This document shows positions 57,700 to 64,000 of a stretch of 64,000 bases of DNA, in pieces. Origin of the DNA: Mycolicibacterium aichiense. GTDB lineage: Bacteria; Actinomycetota; Actinomycetes; Mycobacteriales; Mycobacteriaceae. The notes under the pieces are model-generated. The model searched no databases. It saw only the letters and a list, made by a program, of their open reading frames with translations, and was not told where the DNA came from. The stretch lies in NCBI RefSeq assembly GCF_010726245.1, contig NZ_AP022561.1, positions 1,178,001-1,242,000 of the forward strand, written 5' to 3'. The position numbers and the translations under genes were made by a program. Within the stretch, counting starts at the first letter, position 1; every line of letters begins with the position of its first letter.

Positions 57700-58494
57700 C
57701 TACCGGTGCAGGTAGGGATCGCTGAAGACCTGGACGTGCCCGCCGGCAAGACGACGCCGTTCGACCGACCGCACCTTGGCAAGTGGCTGACCACACGACG
57801 CGGTGAGTTCGACGTAATCGTCTTTTCCGTGCGGATCGCATCGTGCGCCGCCTGTTCGATCTGGCCGCATACCGGCTCAAGGGTGGCGTTGGCCGAAAGC
57901 CTCGCTATCGCTGTTCGTCAGCGCAGACAGCCGAGGGACCGTGCGGGAACCAAAACGATTCCGCTTGACTACGCCGACGCCGAGGTCGAGCGCCAGACCC
58001 TAAAGAACATGGGACCACTCGAACGACGGCGCCGAGTCTGGTTCGCGGGCAATGACCACACCGACGAGCTGAGCGAGGTCAACAGCGTGCTGGAGGACTT
58101 GACCGATCAGCTGGGTGTGGGCGTCTTCAAGCAGGGCACTCCCCAACGCACCAAGCTGGATCAACGTATCGCAGCGCTGAGTGCTCGCCAAGCCGAACTA
58201 TCCTCTGTCCCTTCGCAACCGGCTGGGTGGCGCTTCGAGCCCACGGGGGAATTGTTCTCCGACTGGTGGAACGACCAGGACGACGAGGCCGAGAACATCT
58301 GGCTGCGTCAGTCGGGCTTTCGCTACGAGTGGTCCTCGCACAGCCACGAGCAGGGCCGAGTCGTCGTCGACTGGTTCGAGCGAGTTGGCGAACTCGAAAT
58401 GGACCTCGACGGCGACCGGGCGTTCGGGCCGCTTGCGGACTTCATGGCCGCGCTGTCGGACCCGGCGAACTTCGAGGATGCACCGCCTTCGTGA
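57700..58494 (+). pseudogene. decayed serine integrase (Bxb1-like)
   Basis: Three blocks in different frames align with phage Bxb1 integrase in order. The first is VGIAEDLDVPAG...FDVIVF (frame from 57712), the resolvase-domain start without its catalytic Ser region. After a frameshift at about 57824, RADRIVRRLFDLAAYRL is followed directly by GGVGRKPRYRCSSAQTAEGPCGN, the zinc ribbon, so the middle of the protein is deleted. After a second shift at about 57950, the C-terminal coiled coil follows (ERRRRVWFAGNDHTDELSEVN, RIAALSARQAEL, FSDWWNDQDDEAENIWLR). The catalytic Ser and most of the recombinase domain are gone, so it is inactive. Confidence 0.88.
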
Positions 58495-58526
58495 CTGGGT
58501 CACCACCTCCGGGCAGAATATCGGGC

Positions 58527-58736
58527 ATGACCGCAACCCAGTGCAAAGGCACTGTGACCGTGAAGAACGACCGCGACTCGTACCAGGAGGCGGAACGTCG
58601 AGCCTGGGAGAACATCCAAGCCAGTCTCGATGAGGGTGAATCTGTCGACCGGAGGAGCTTGGACATGGGGGGATCGCCGCATATCGACGGTCCCGTTGCC
58701 ACGTATCACTTCACGTACGTGCTCAAGGGATCCTGA
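58527..58736 (+). CDS. small hypothetical protein
   Basis: The product is 69 aa from the ATG at 58527. It is acidic and has a helix-like middle (RDSYQEAERRAWENIQASLDEGE) and a beta-like end (PVATYHFTYVLKG). I recognise no family. It follows the integrase remnant on the same strand and may be a phage-derived gene or fragment. Confidence 0.5.
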   Translation: MTATQCKGTVTVKNDRDSYQEAERRAWENIQASLDEGESVDRRSLDMGGSPHIDGPVATYHFTYVLKGS

Positions 58737-58817
58737 AAGTCTAACTGCCGGTAGGGGTTAGGTTCGCCCTCGATGTCTCTTACGTTGCTGTTGCACACAC
58801 CAACGAAAGGACCGACC

Positions 58818-59051
58818 GTGACCACACCCACAACGCTCGACACCAAGGCGATCGTGACCGCCCACGACACCGACCCGAAGGCGTTGCGCGTATTTCTCCG
58901 CTCAGGCAAAGCCGACGGCATGTTCAGCCGTGACGGCAAGGCGTACGTCTTCGCGAGGGTCGACGTGCCCAAGATCAAGAAGGCCTACGTGGCATGGGTC
59001 GCCGAACGTGCAGCCGCGAAGGCAAAGAATGAAGTGGCCGAAGCGTCATGA
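58818..59051 (+). CDS. small phage-type protein (DNA-binding-like)
   Basis: The product is 77 aa from a GTG at 58818 with AAAGGA 6 bp upstream. The stretch ALRVFLRSGKADGMFSRDGKAY and a Lys/Ala-rich C-terminal helix resemble small proteins of actinobacteriophages that open with TAHDTDPKALRVFLRS-like sequence. A DNA- or nucleoid-binding role is a guess. It is intact and has a good ribosome site, so it may be expressed. Confidence 0.6.
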   Translation: MTTPTTLDTKAIVTAHDTDPKALRVFLRSGKADGMFSRDGKAYVFARVDVPKIKKAYVAWVAERAAAKAKNEVAEAS

Positions 59052-59147
59052 CGACCCCGCACCGTCACAACGGCCGCCCGAGTGTGCGAAGCGCGAAGGC
59101 GGCGTGTTTATCGCGACGAGCCCACGCGAACGCAGGATGATCTTGTG

Positions 59148-59714
59148 ATGAGCTCAACGCCGCTGTGGGTTCCACTGATTGTCGCCGCGATAGGCCTTTG
59201 CGGTACGGCTGTTGCGGGACTTGGGGGCGTATGGGTCACTCAGCACCGTGCTGACAAACGTGAATCTGTGGCTTGGCGGCGTGAACTGGAGAGGGAGAGT
59301 GCGAGGTGGAAGCGCGAGGATGAGGCTAGGACGTACGAACAGCGCAGAGACGCGTACGTCACCTTCTATCAGGCGGCGTACGAGTATAAAGAGCAACTCG
59401 AAGCGTACGGAAGACTTCTTGGAACTGACACTCCGCTTCCTCTAACTCCATCGCGAGATGACTTGAGGAAGGCTCGAAACCTGATGGCCATCTATGGCTC
59501 GCCGAAGGTTCAGCACGCGGCCACAACGGTTTACACGTCGGCTATAGCGCTGCGTTTGGCATGGCGGATTGCTCGCCAGGAACCGCACGCAGGGGGTGCC
59601 GCAGGAAGACTTGCCCGCGAGATTGAAGGCTTCGAGAAAAGACTGGAATCGGCGCTCGGTCTTATTCGCAGCGAATTAGGGGTCCCGAACGACCCCGCGG
59701 ACACGGTCCCATAA
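59148..59714 (+). CDS. membrane-anchored coiled-coil protein, unknown function
   Basis: The product is 188 aa. One N-terminal membrane helix (VPLIVAAIGLCGTAVAGLGGVWV, residues 8-30) precedes a long charged coiled coil (RELERESARWKREDEARTYEQRRDAY) and a helical C-terminal domain. The layout (short membrane anchor, then cytoplasmic coiled coil) occurs in phage exclusion and defence accessory proteins, but no diagnostic domain is seen. The gene has lower GC and more A/T-ending codons than its chromosomal neighbours, supporting foreign origin. The start is the ATG at 59148 with AGGA 10 bp upstream. Confidence 0.6.
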   Translation: MSSTPLWVPLIVAAIGLCGTAVAGLGGVWVTQHRADKRESVAWRRELERESARWKREDEARTYEQRRDAYVTFYQAAYEYKEQLEAYGRLLGTDTPLPLTPSRDDLRKARNLMAIYGSPKVQHAATTVYTSAIALRLAWRIARQEPHAGGAAGRLAREIEGFEKRLESALGLIRSELGVPNDPADTVP

Positions 59715-59790
59715 GTGATCCGCTGCCGGCGCCTGGTTCGCACGGTGCTGCCCACTTCGTATGTGCGCGGTCATCTCTCATGAGTAGCGC

Positions 59791-60114
59791 TCACGCGTCC
59801 GAGGATGCCCCTAATCCTGCTGGGGTGTGTTCGAACGACAGCGCGGTGAGGCGTCGCGGGTTGCCGGTCGCGACCACACGGCCATTCAGTTCGTCGGCGC
59901 GGCGCTTGGCTTCCTCGGCCTCGTCGGCGGTGACGAACATGATCCGTAGTCGGGCACGGTCCGCAGGAGTGACGCCGAACTTCGAGAGACGCTGTCGAAG
60001 CTCGCCCGCGATCTTGGTGATGCTGCCCAGCCGAGGCCGCAACTGCGCGTGAAGCACTGCGGCGTCCAGCAAGTAGGACCAGTCGTGGTCAGTGAATCCC
60101 TTGGTAGCTCGCAT
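59791..60114 (-). CDS. phage terminase small-subunit-like fragment
   Basis: The product is 107 aa. The pattern DWSYLLDAAVLHAQL...GELRQRLSKFGVTPADRARLRI resembles the C-terminal part of actinophage terminase small subunits (TPADRARL is the commonest signature). The N-terminal half of a typical small terminase is missing, so it is probably truncated. It reads toward the integrase remnant, as expected in a decayed prophage. Identification is by memory of the motif, not a search. Confidence 0.5.
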   Translation of the reverse strand: MRATKGFTDHDWSYLLDAAVLHAQLRPRLGSITKIAGELRQRLSKFGVTPADRARLRIMFVTADEAEEAKRRADELNGRVVATGNPRRLTALSFEHTPAGLGASSDA

Positions 60115-60161
60115 GCGGTGATTTCACGGTCCACACCGGGGCTGATCGCACGACGTCGCAG

Positions 60162-60304
60162 TACACGCCCGACTTCCTCGCCCGGGTCGCCTCAGCGCAC
60201 GCCAGCGCAGCCACGCGGCTGTGCTGGAGGAGTTCGACGTGTCGCGCCGACAAGCTGCTCGGTACATCTCGCGGGCGCTAGACGCGGAACTTATTGAGCG
60301 ATAA
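60162..60304 (+). pseudogene. frameshifted helix-turn-helix fragment
   Basis: One frame begins YTPDFLARVASAHASA (60162 on); a second frame, from about 60200, reads AVLEEFDVSRRQAARYISRALDAELIER and ends at TAA (60302-60304). Joined by a frameshift, these form the TPEFL...VSRRxAxRYI HTH segment common in actinophage and actinobacterial proteins. It is too short and broken to be functional. Confidence 0.55.
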
Positions 60305-60306
60305 CG

Positions 60307-60342
60307 AAAAAGACGACATCCCCCGAAGGGAATGCCGCCTTT
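60307..60342 (-). terminator. intrinsic terminator with TTCG tetraloop
   Basis: On the minus strand, GGCGGCATTCCC-TTCG-GGGGATGTCGTC forms a 12-bp stem (several G-T wobbles) with a TTCG tetraloop, directly followed by TTTTT. It lies 13 bp after the stop of the 60355 gene. It is the clearest intrinsic terminator in the window. Confidence 0.85.
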
Positions 60343-60354
60343 GACGTCGAGCGG

Positions 60355-60855
60355 TTAGGCGGACCGGCGAGGGGAGCGACCGTTGTACATACGCATGGCC
60401 TCCAGCATCTCGGCGATCTCCTTGCGGCGGGCGATCGTCCGGTTGCCGAATCCCAGCAGCTCGCCAATCAGCGAGATGACCGTCGAAATCGAAGTAGCGT
60501 TGGCCATCTGCGGGATGATCTTCCCGTACTCGGCGCGCTCATCGATCATCCGCATGACCACCCCATCAACCGGGTTCAGGATGTTCGGATCATCCGTCAA
60601 CTTCTTGATGGCGTTGCCGAGCGAGATGATGTTGTCGAGACGCTGCGCTACCTCAGGCTGACGGCCGGCCAGAGCCTGACCGCACCGGTGGATGTGCCTC
60701 TTGACTTCTTCCCAGTTCTGCATGAAATCGAGTACCGGATTCCCGGTGTCGATCTTCGGCGGCGGGTCGACGTCAGCCTTCATCGCCAGAAACTCGACAG
60801 CCTCGGCGATGAACCGGGGAATCAGATCGTCCAGCGGATCGTTGCGTGCATTCAT
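60355..60855 (-). CDS. hypothetical protein in prophage remnant
   Basis: The product is 166 aa. It is helix-rich and mildly acidic, with an amphipathic segment SISTVISLIGELLGFG near the C-terminus and a basic end (MYNGRSPRRSA). I recognise no family. It has an intact frame, an ATGA overlap with an upstream small frame and its own strong terminator, all of which suggest a functional gene amid decayed ones. A superinfection-immunity or defence role would fit its setting but is speculation. Confidence 0.65.
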   Translation of the reverse strand: MNARNDPLDDLIPRFIAEAVEFLAMKADVDPPPKIDTGNPVLDFMQNWEEVKRHIHRCGQALAGRQPEVAQRLDNIISLGNAIKKLTDDPNILNPVDGVVMRMIDERAEYGKIIPQMANATSISTVISLIGELLGFGNRTIARRKEIAEMLEAMRMYNGRSPRRSA

Positions 60856-61037
60856 GACTGGTACTGCTCTCTAAGGCCGACTACCGGAAACACGTAGTCC
60901 GCATTCCGCGATCCGTCTTCGGTGCGGAACTTGCCTCGTGTACCGTCGCCCTCAGCATCTTCCCAATGCAGGCGTGGCCCTCGGCAGCGAATTACCCGTT
61001 GTCGGGGGCTTCGTCGTTCGGTCCTCGCAGTCAACAC
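60852..61037 (-). CDS. possible small gene coupled to the 60355 gene
   Basis: The frame ends in a TGA that overlaps the next ATG by 4 bp (ATGA), a common sign of real coupling. A GTG at 61037 lies at the edge of the palindrome at 61035-61048. The last part (RGKFRTEDGSRNADYVFPVVGLREQY) looks protein-like; the first part is Arg-rich and doubtful. The start is very uncertain. Confidence 0.35.
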   Translation of the reverse strand: MLTARTERRSPRQRVIRCRGPRLHWEDAEGDGTRGKFRTEDGSRNADYVFPVVGLREQYQS

Positions 61038-61048
61038 TAGCCCTAGTG
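61029..61048. promoter_or_regulatory. palindrome beside a TTGACT box, candidate phage operator
   Basis: CACTAG-CC-CTAGTG (61035-61048) is a perfect inverted repeat. On the minus strand it abuts TTGACT (61034-61029), a -35-like hexamer; no convincing -10 follows at the right spacing. It lies upstream of the 60852-60855 genes, where a prophage repressor site would be expected. Confidence 0.4.
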
Positions 61049-61348
61049 GCCGACAGCGAGAAGAGATACAACATGTTCCGAATAACAATTTTGAAATTCC
61101 CAGGTCGTAAGACCTTTGCCCGTGATAAAGCTGGCGTGTCGCATCTCACAACACGCCGAGAGAAGCATTCTTAGCAAACGCTTAGGCGGCCGATCGAGGG
61201 GTGCAATGCGGAATCACCGCGTACTCGCTAGCTGACATCCCGCACCTGGGCGGGTGATGCCTGAGTCGCTCGGAGGCGGGCACTTATCGTGTCACTCCGG
61301 CGCGCGGCGCAAGCGACAGAGCCACCTAAAGGTTTGGGACGCGACTAG
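61049..61348. other. intergenic end of the prophage remnant
   Basis: I see no gene here. The first 100 bases are AT-rich compared with the surroundings; the rest is ordinary GC-rich sequence with short frames only. The border between phage-derived and ancestral DNA probably lies in this stretch. No repeat matching the left border was recognised, as expected for a serine integrase, whose attachment sites share only two central bases. Confidence 0.4.
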
Positions 61349-62584
61349 CTAACGCCCGCGCACCGGGCGGCGATTGATGGCCCGCGCCATCATGATCAGG
61401 CTGAACACCACCAGCGTGCCGACCACCCCGACGCCCACCCGCACCGGCACCGCGTCGGCCTCGGGAAGCAGCTGGGTGCCACTGGCTTTGACGGCGGCGG
61501 CGGCATCCGGCTTGGGCGGCAGCAGGGAGGGATCCGGGTCGATCAGGTTCCCGATCCGGGTTCCGGGCGGGGTGGCGAAGCCGTAGTCGAGCAGGTGCGC
61601 GGCCTGTTGCCACGGCGGGATCGGCTGGCGGGTGCCGCGCATCAGCACCGCCACCAGCCTGCGGCCGTCGCGGTTGGCGGCGCCGACGAACGTCTGCCCG
61701 GCGTCGTCGGTGTAGCCGGTCTTGCCGCCGAGCGCGCCGGGGTAGTTGTAGAGCAGCTGGTTGTCGTTCTCCAGCTCATAACCCGGATGGTCGCCGTCCT
61801 CGCCCGGCTTGGCCGGATGACCGGGGAAGTCGTACTTCTGGGTCGAGACGATCTTCGCGAACGTCGGGTTCTCCCAGGCGTAGCGGTAGAACAGGCCGAT
61901 GTCGTAGGCCGACGTGCTCATGCCCGGGCCGTCCAGCCCGGACGGGGTGGCCGCACGGGTGTCCTGCCCGCCGAGCTTGCGGGCCAGCGTGTTGATCTTC
62001 TGCAGCGCGGTGTCCCAGCCACCGACCTGCATGGCCAGCGCGTGTGCGGCGTCGTTGCCCGAGTGCATCAGCAGGCCGTGCAGAAGATCGTTGACGGTGT
62101 ACTTGCCGCCCTCGTCCACGCCGACCCGGGTGCCCTCGGCGTTGGCGTCGTCCTGAGTGCCATTGACCATCTTGTTCAGCGGCAGCTCGTTCATCGACTG
62201 CATCGCGATCAGGACCTTGATGATCGAGGCGGGGCGGTGCCGGGCATGCGGATCACGCGCGGCGATGATGTCGCCGGTGTCGAGGTCGGCCACCAGCCAG
62301 GACTCGGCCGAGATGTCGTCGGGGACCGGCGGTGTTCCCGCCGCGACGATCACTCCGCAGCGCGCCAGGGCGTCGCCACCGACCGGCTTGGCCGGGACCG
62401 GCAATGGCTGCGGCGGGTCGCCCGCCTGCGGTACCTCCGAGGAGTCGACGGCCGGCGGGGTGGTCACCCGGTAGGGGCAGGTGTTGGGGTCCGGGTCGGC
62501 CCACGCGGTCGCCGATGTGCCGACGACGCACAGCGCCGCGGCCACCGCGGCAGCACCCCGCGTGAAGATCTTCGAGCTCGCCAT
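61349..62584 (-). CDS. dacB1: D-alanyl-D-alanine carboxypeptidase DacB1
   Basis: The product is 411 aa. The signal peptide ends at about residue 29 (TSATAWA|DP). The penicillin-binding motifs are SIIK (S120-K123), SGN (175-177) and KTG (in GGKTGYTD). A C-terminal membrane anchor ([18 protein letters not shown]) is followed by [11 protein letters not shown]. It trims the terminal D-Ala of peptidoglycan stem peptides outside the membrane. It is syntenic with Rv3330. The ATG at 62584 ([10 protein letters not shown]) is chosen as the first start giving a clean signal peptide. Confidence 0.94.
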   Translation of the reverse strand: MASSKIFTRGAAAVAAALCVVGTSATAWADPDPNTCPYRVTTPPAVDSSEVPQAGDPPQPLPVPAKPVGGDALARCGVIVAAGTPPVPDDISAESWLVADLDTGDIIAARDPHARHRPASIIKVLIAMQSMNELPLNKMVNGTQDDANAEGTRVGVDEGGKYTVNDLLHGLLMHSGNDAAHALAMQVGGWDTALQKINTLARKLGGQDTRAATPSGLDGPGMSTSAYDIGLFYRYAWENPTFAKIVSTQKYDFPGHPAKPGEDGDHPGYELENDNQLLYNYPGALGGKTGYTDDAGQTFVGAANRDGRRLVAVLMRGTRQPIPPWQQAAHLLDYGFATPPGTRIGNLIDPDPSLLPPKPDAAAAVKASGTQLLPEADAVPVRVGVGVVGTLVVFSLIMMARAINRRPVRGR

Positions 62585-62651
62585 CGACTCGCAGAGTAGG
62601 GGATCGGAGCCCCGAAACCGGGGAGCCGCGCTGTGACAGGAGTGGTTGGTG

Positions 62652-63644
62652 TTACAAATCGAGACACGCGACTGCCGACGACCCGATGCACCCCAGCCAC
62701 AGTGTGCCGTCATGCTCGACGAGCCCGGTGGCCAGCGCGAACCGCGGATCGGCGGTCCGCACCTGCGAGCGCACCGTGCCGTCCAGATCGATGGATATCG
62801 CCCACACCACCGGCTTGGGGCTGGGCAGCCAGCCATAGGGCAGTCGCCACATCAGCCGCCGCGCCACCGGAGCTCGTGGAGCCAGCCATTCGCCGACCGC
62901 GTTGCGTTCGCTGACCAGCGCCACCCAGATGCGTCCGTCGGGGGCCGTGGAGATGTTGTCCGGATAGCCGGGCAGGTGCTCGATCAGCGGCACCGGCTCA
63001 CCGATCCCCGAGCCCGTCAACGGGTACTTCGACACCCGGCAGGCCGTCGTCTCGGCGACCACCAAGGCCGACTCGTCGGCGGTCAGCGTCACCCCGTTGG
63101 CGAAGCGCAGCCCACTGGCCAGCGTCGTCACGGTGCCGTCGACGTCCCGGCGGAACAGTGACCCGCTGGGCCGGGCCTCGAGCACGGCGCCCTTGTAGTA
63201 CTCGTAATGGAAGCGCGACGTCGACTCGGTGAAAAAGATTGTGCCATCCGATGATTCGACGACATTGCTGCAGAACGTCAACGGCCGTCCGGCTACCTCG
63301 CCCACCAGGGTCTCGAATGAGCCGGTGGCCGGATCGAGGCGCAGCAGCCCACGGTGGCTGTCGCAGATCAGCAGCCGGCCGTCGCGGGCCACTGCCAGCC
63401 CGAGTGGTCGGCCGCCGGTGTTGGCCACCACCTCGGGGGCGCGTCCTGTCCGGATCCGCACGATCGCCCCGTTGTCGGTTCCGGTCCAGAGCGTGCCGTC
63501 GGCGTCGACGACGACGTCCTCGGGAGCATGACCTGGAACGCCGATCACCCGCAGCGACCCGGAGAGATCCGGCGGTGGCAGGCGCCGAAGGGGAGGCGGC
63601 TGCCACCGCACGGGATCGATCGGGGGTTTGGCGGCCCCGGTCAC
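62652..63644 (-). CDS. SMP-30/gluconolactonase/strictosidine-synthase-like beta-propeller
   Basis: The product is 330 aa, a six-bladed beta-propeller: [37 protein letters not shown] and [26 protein letters not shown] are repeated blade strands, and [22 protein letters not shown] is the strongest family signature. The family includes lactonases and strictosidine-synthase-like hydrolases with a metal in the channel. The substrate is unknown. The GTG at 63644 overlaps the stop of the aminotransferase gene by GTGA, so the two are co-translated. Confidence 0.9.
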   Translation of the reverse strand: MTGAAKPPIDPVRWQPPPLRRLPPPDLSGSLRVIGVPGHAPEDVVVDADGTLWTGTDNGAIVRIRTGRAPEVVANTGGRPLGLAVARDGRLLICDSHRGLLRLDPATGSFETLVGEVAGRPLTFCSNVVESSDGTIFFTESTSRFHYEYYKGAVLEARPSGSLFRRDVDGTVTTLASGLRFANGVTLTADESALVVAETTACRVSKYPLTGSGIGEPVPLIEHLPGYPDNISTAPDGRIWVALVSERNAVGEWLAPRAPVARRLMWRLPYGWLPSPKPVVWAISIDLDGTVRSQVRTADPRFALATGLVEHDGTLWLGCIGSSAVACLDL

Positions 63645-64000
63645 AGCAGGCGGCTGGCCTCGCTGAGCACCCGGTGCAAGATGTCGTAGATCTCGTCGAA
63701 TTCCTTCGGCCCGCTGATCAGCGGCGGCGCCAGCTGCACGACTGGGTCGCCACGGTCGTCGGCGCGGCAGTACAGGCCGGCTTCGAACAGCGCCGAGGAC
63801 AGGAAGCCGCGCAGCAGCCGCTCGCTCTCGTCGTCGTTGAAGGTCTCCCGGGTGGTCTTGTCCTTGACCAGTTCGATGCCGTAGAAGAATCCTTCACCGC
63901 GCACGTCACCGACGATCGGCAGTTCGAGGAGCTTCTCCAGAGTGGCCCGGAAGATCGGGGCGTTGGTCTTGACGTGATCGTTGATGCCCTCGCGCTCAAA
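63641..64000 (-). CDS. class III aminotransferase, 5' end outside window
   Basis: The C-terminal 119 residues are visible, and the frame is open to the window edge. LEKLLELPIVGDVRGEGFFYGIELVKDKTTRETF and the CRADDRGDPVVQLAPPLI segment are the C-terminal domain of class-III PLP aminotransferases (the omega-transaminase/aspartate aminotransferase family annotation). It matches Rv3329 by synteny with dacB1. The PLP lysine and substrate pocket are not in the window. It is coupled to the SMP-30-like gene by GTGA. Confidence 0.9.
   Translation of the reverse strand, partial: FEREGINDHVKTNAPIFRATLEKLLELPIVGDVRGEGFFYGIELVKDKTTRETFNDDESERLLRGFLSSALFEAGLYCRADDRGDPVVQLAPPLISGPKEFDEIYDILHRVLSEASRLL

Noticed and set aside
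60922..61174. Plus-strand frames of about 62-78 aa in the 60.9-61.2 kb gap
   Set aside because: They lack a ribosome site and convincing composition, and overlap the candidate operator; probably random.

Overview
The window is chromosomal DNA from a mycobacterium, most likely a rapidly growing Mycolicibacterium-type species. The evidence is high GC, many GTG starts and 4-bp gene overlaps, mycobacteria-specific families (MmpS/MmpL, MPT63-like, 13E12/DUF222-HNH, MfpA conservon, LpqD, AcrA1), and a gene order that follows the M. tuberculosis Rv3391-Rv3329 region as I remember it. Species cannot be assigned from the sequence alone.

Layout. 1-3.9 kb: acrA1 (cut by the window edge), a thioesterase and lpqD on the minus strand, divergent from the dehydratase htdY. 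3.9-7.4 kb: a VIT-type metal transporter coupled to a DUF899 gene, then two tandem paralogous secreted proteins. 7.4-14.3 kb: a DNA-damage and stress block in which a HelR/HelD-type RNA polymerase recycling ATPase and the mutagenic polymerase dnaE2 diverge from a LexA box, followed by a 13E12 HNH protein with its own SOS box. 14.4-17.2 kb: small redox enzymes, a tRNA methyltransferase and a SAM methyltransferase. 17.4-21.8 kb: the five-gene mfp conservon ending in the gyrase-protecting pentapeptide protein MfpA. 21.8-26.9 kb: a TetR regulator divergent from an mmpS-mmpL-DUF732-DUF5078 operon. 26.9-34.7 kb: an MPT63-like protein, an FHA-ABC transporter, an old-yellow-enzyme homologue, folD-DUF3017 and a TetR-monooxygenase pair.

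34.7-40.5 kb is one long minus-strand transcription unit. It is headed by a SAM-IV riboswitch and contains metC, metX, a methyltransferase and two PAS-GGDEF proteins. 40.7-44.6 kb carries a monomeric-type NADP isocitrate dehydrogenase, an alpha/beta hydrolase and exonuclease III. 44.6-54.5 kb is a secreted-protein island: two giant tandem exported proteins (about 1746 and 1248 residues) combine a nearly identical 858-bp cassette of odd codon usage, an aspartic-protease-like module and beta-helix repeats. Two small paralogous exported proteins bracket them, each with the same 20-bp palindrome upstream.

54.5-57.7 kb: a lipase-like lipoprotein, trpS and a YihY-family membrane protein. 57.7-61.3 kb: a decayed prophage segment with a Bxb1-like serine integrase remnant, a terminase-small-subunit-like remnant, orphan small genes, and one apparently intact gene with a strong terminator. 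61.3-64 kb: dacB1, an SMP-30-like gene and the end of a class-III aminotransferase.

Most ordinary genes are convincing. The most unusual parts are the secreted-protein island with its homogenised cassette, the helR/LexA/dnaE2 arrangement, and the prophage remnant.
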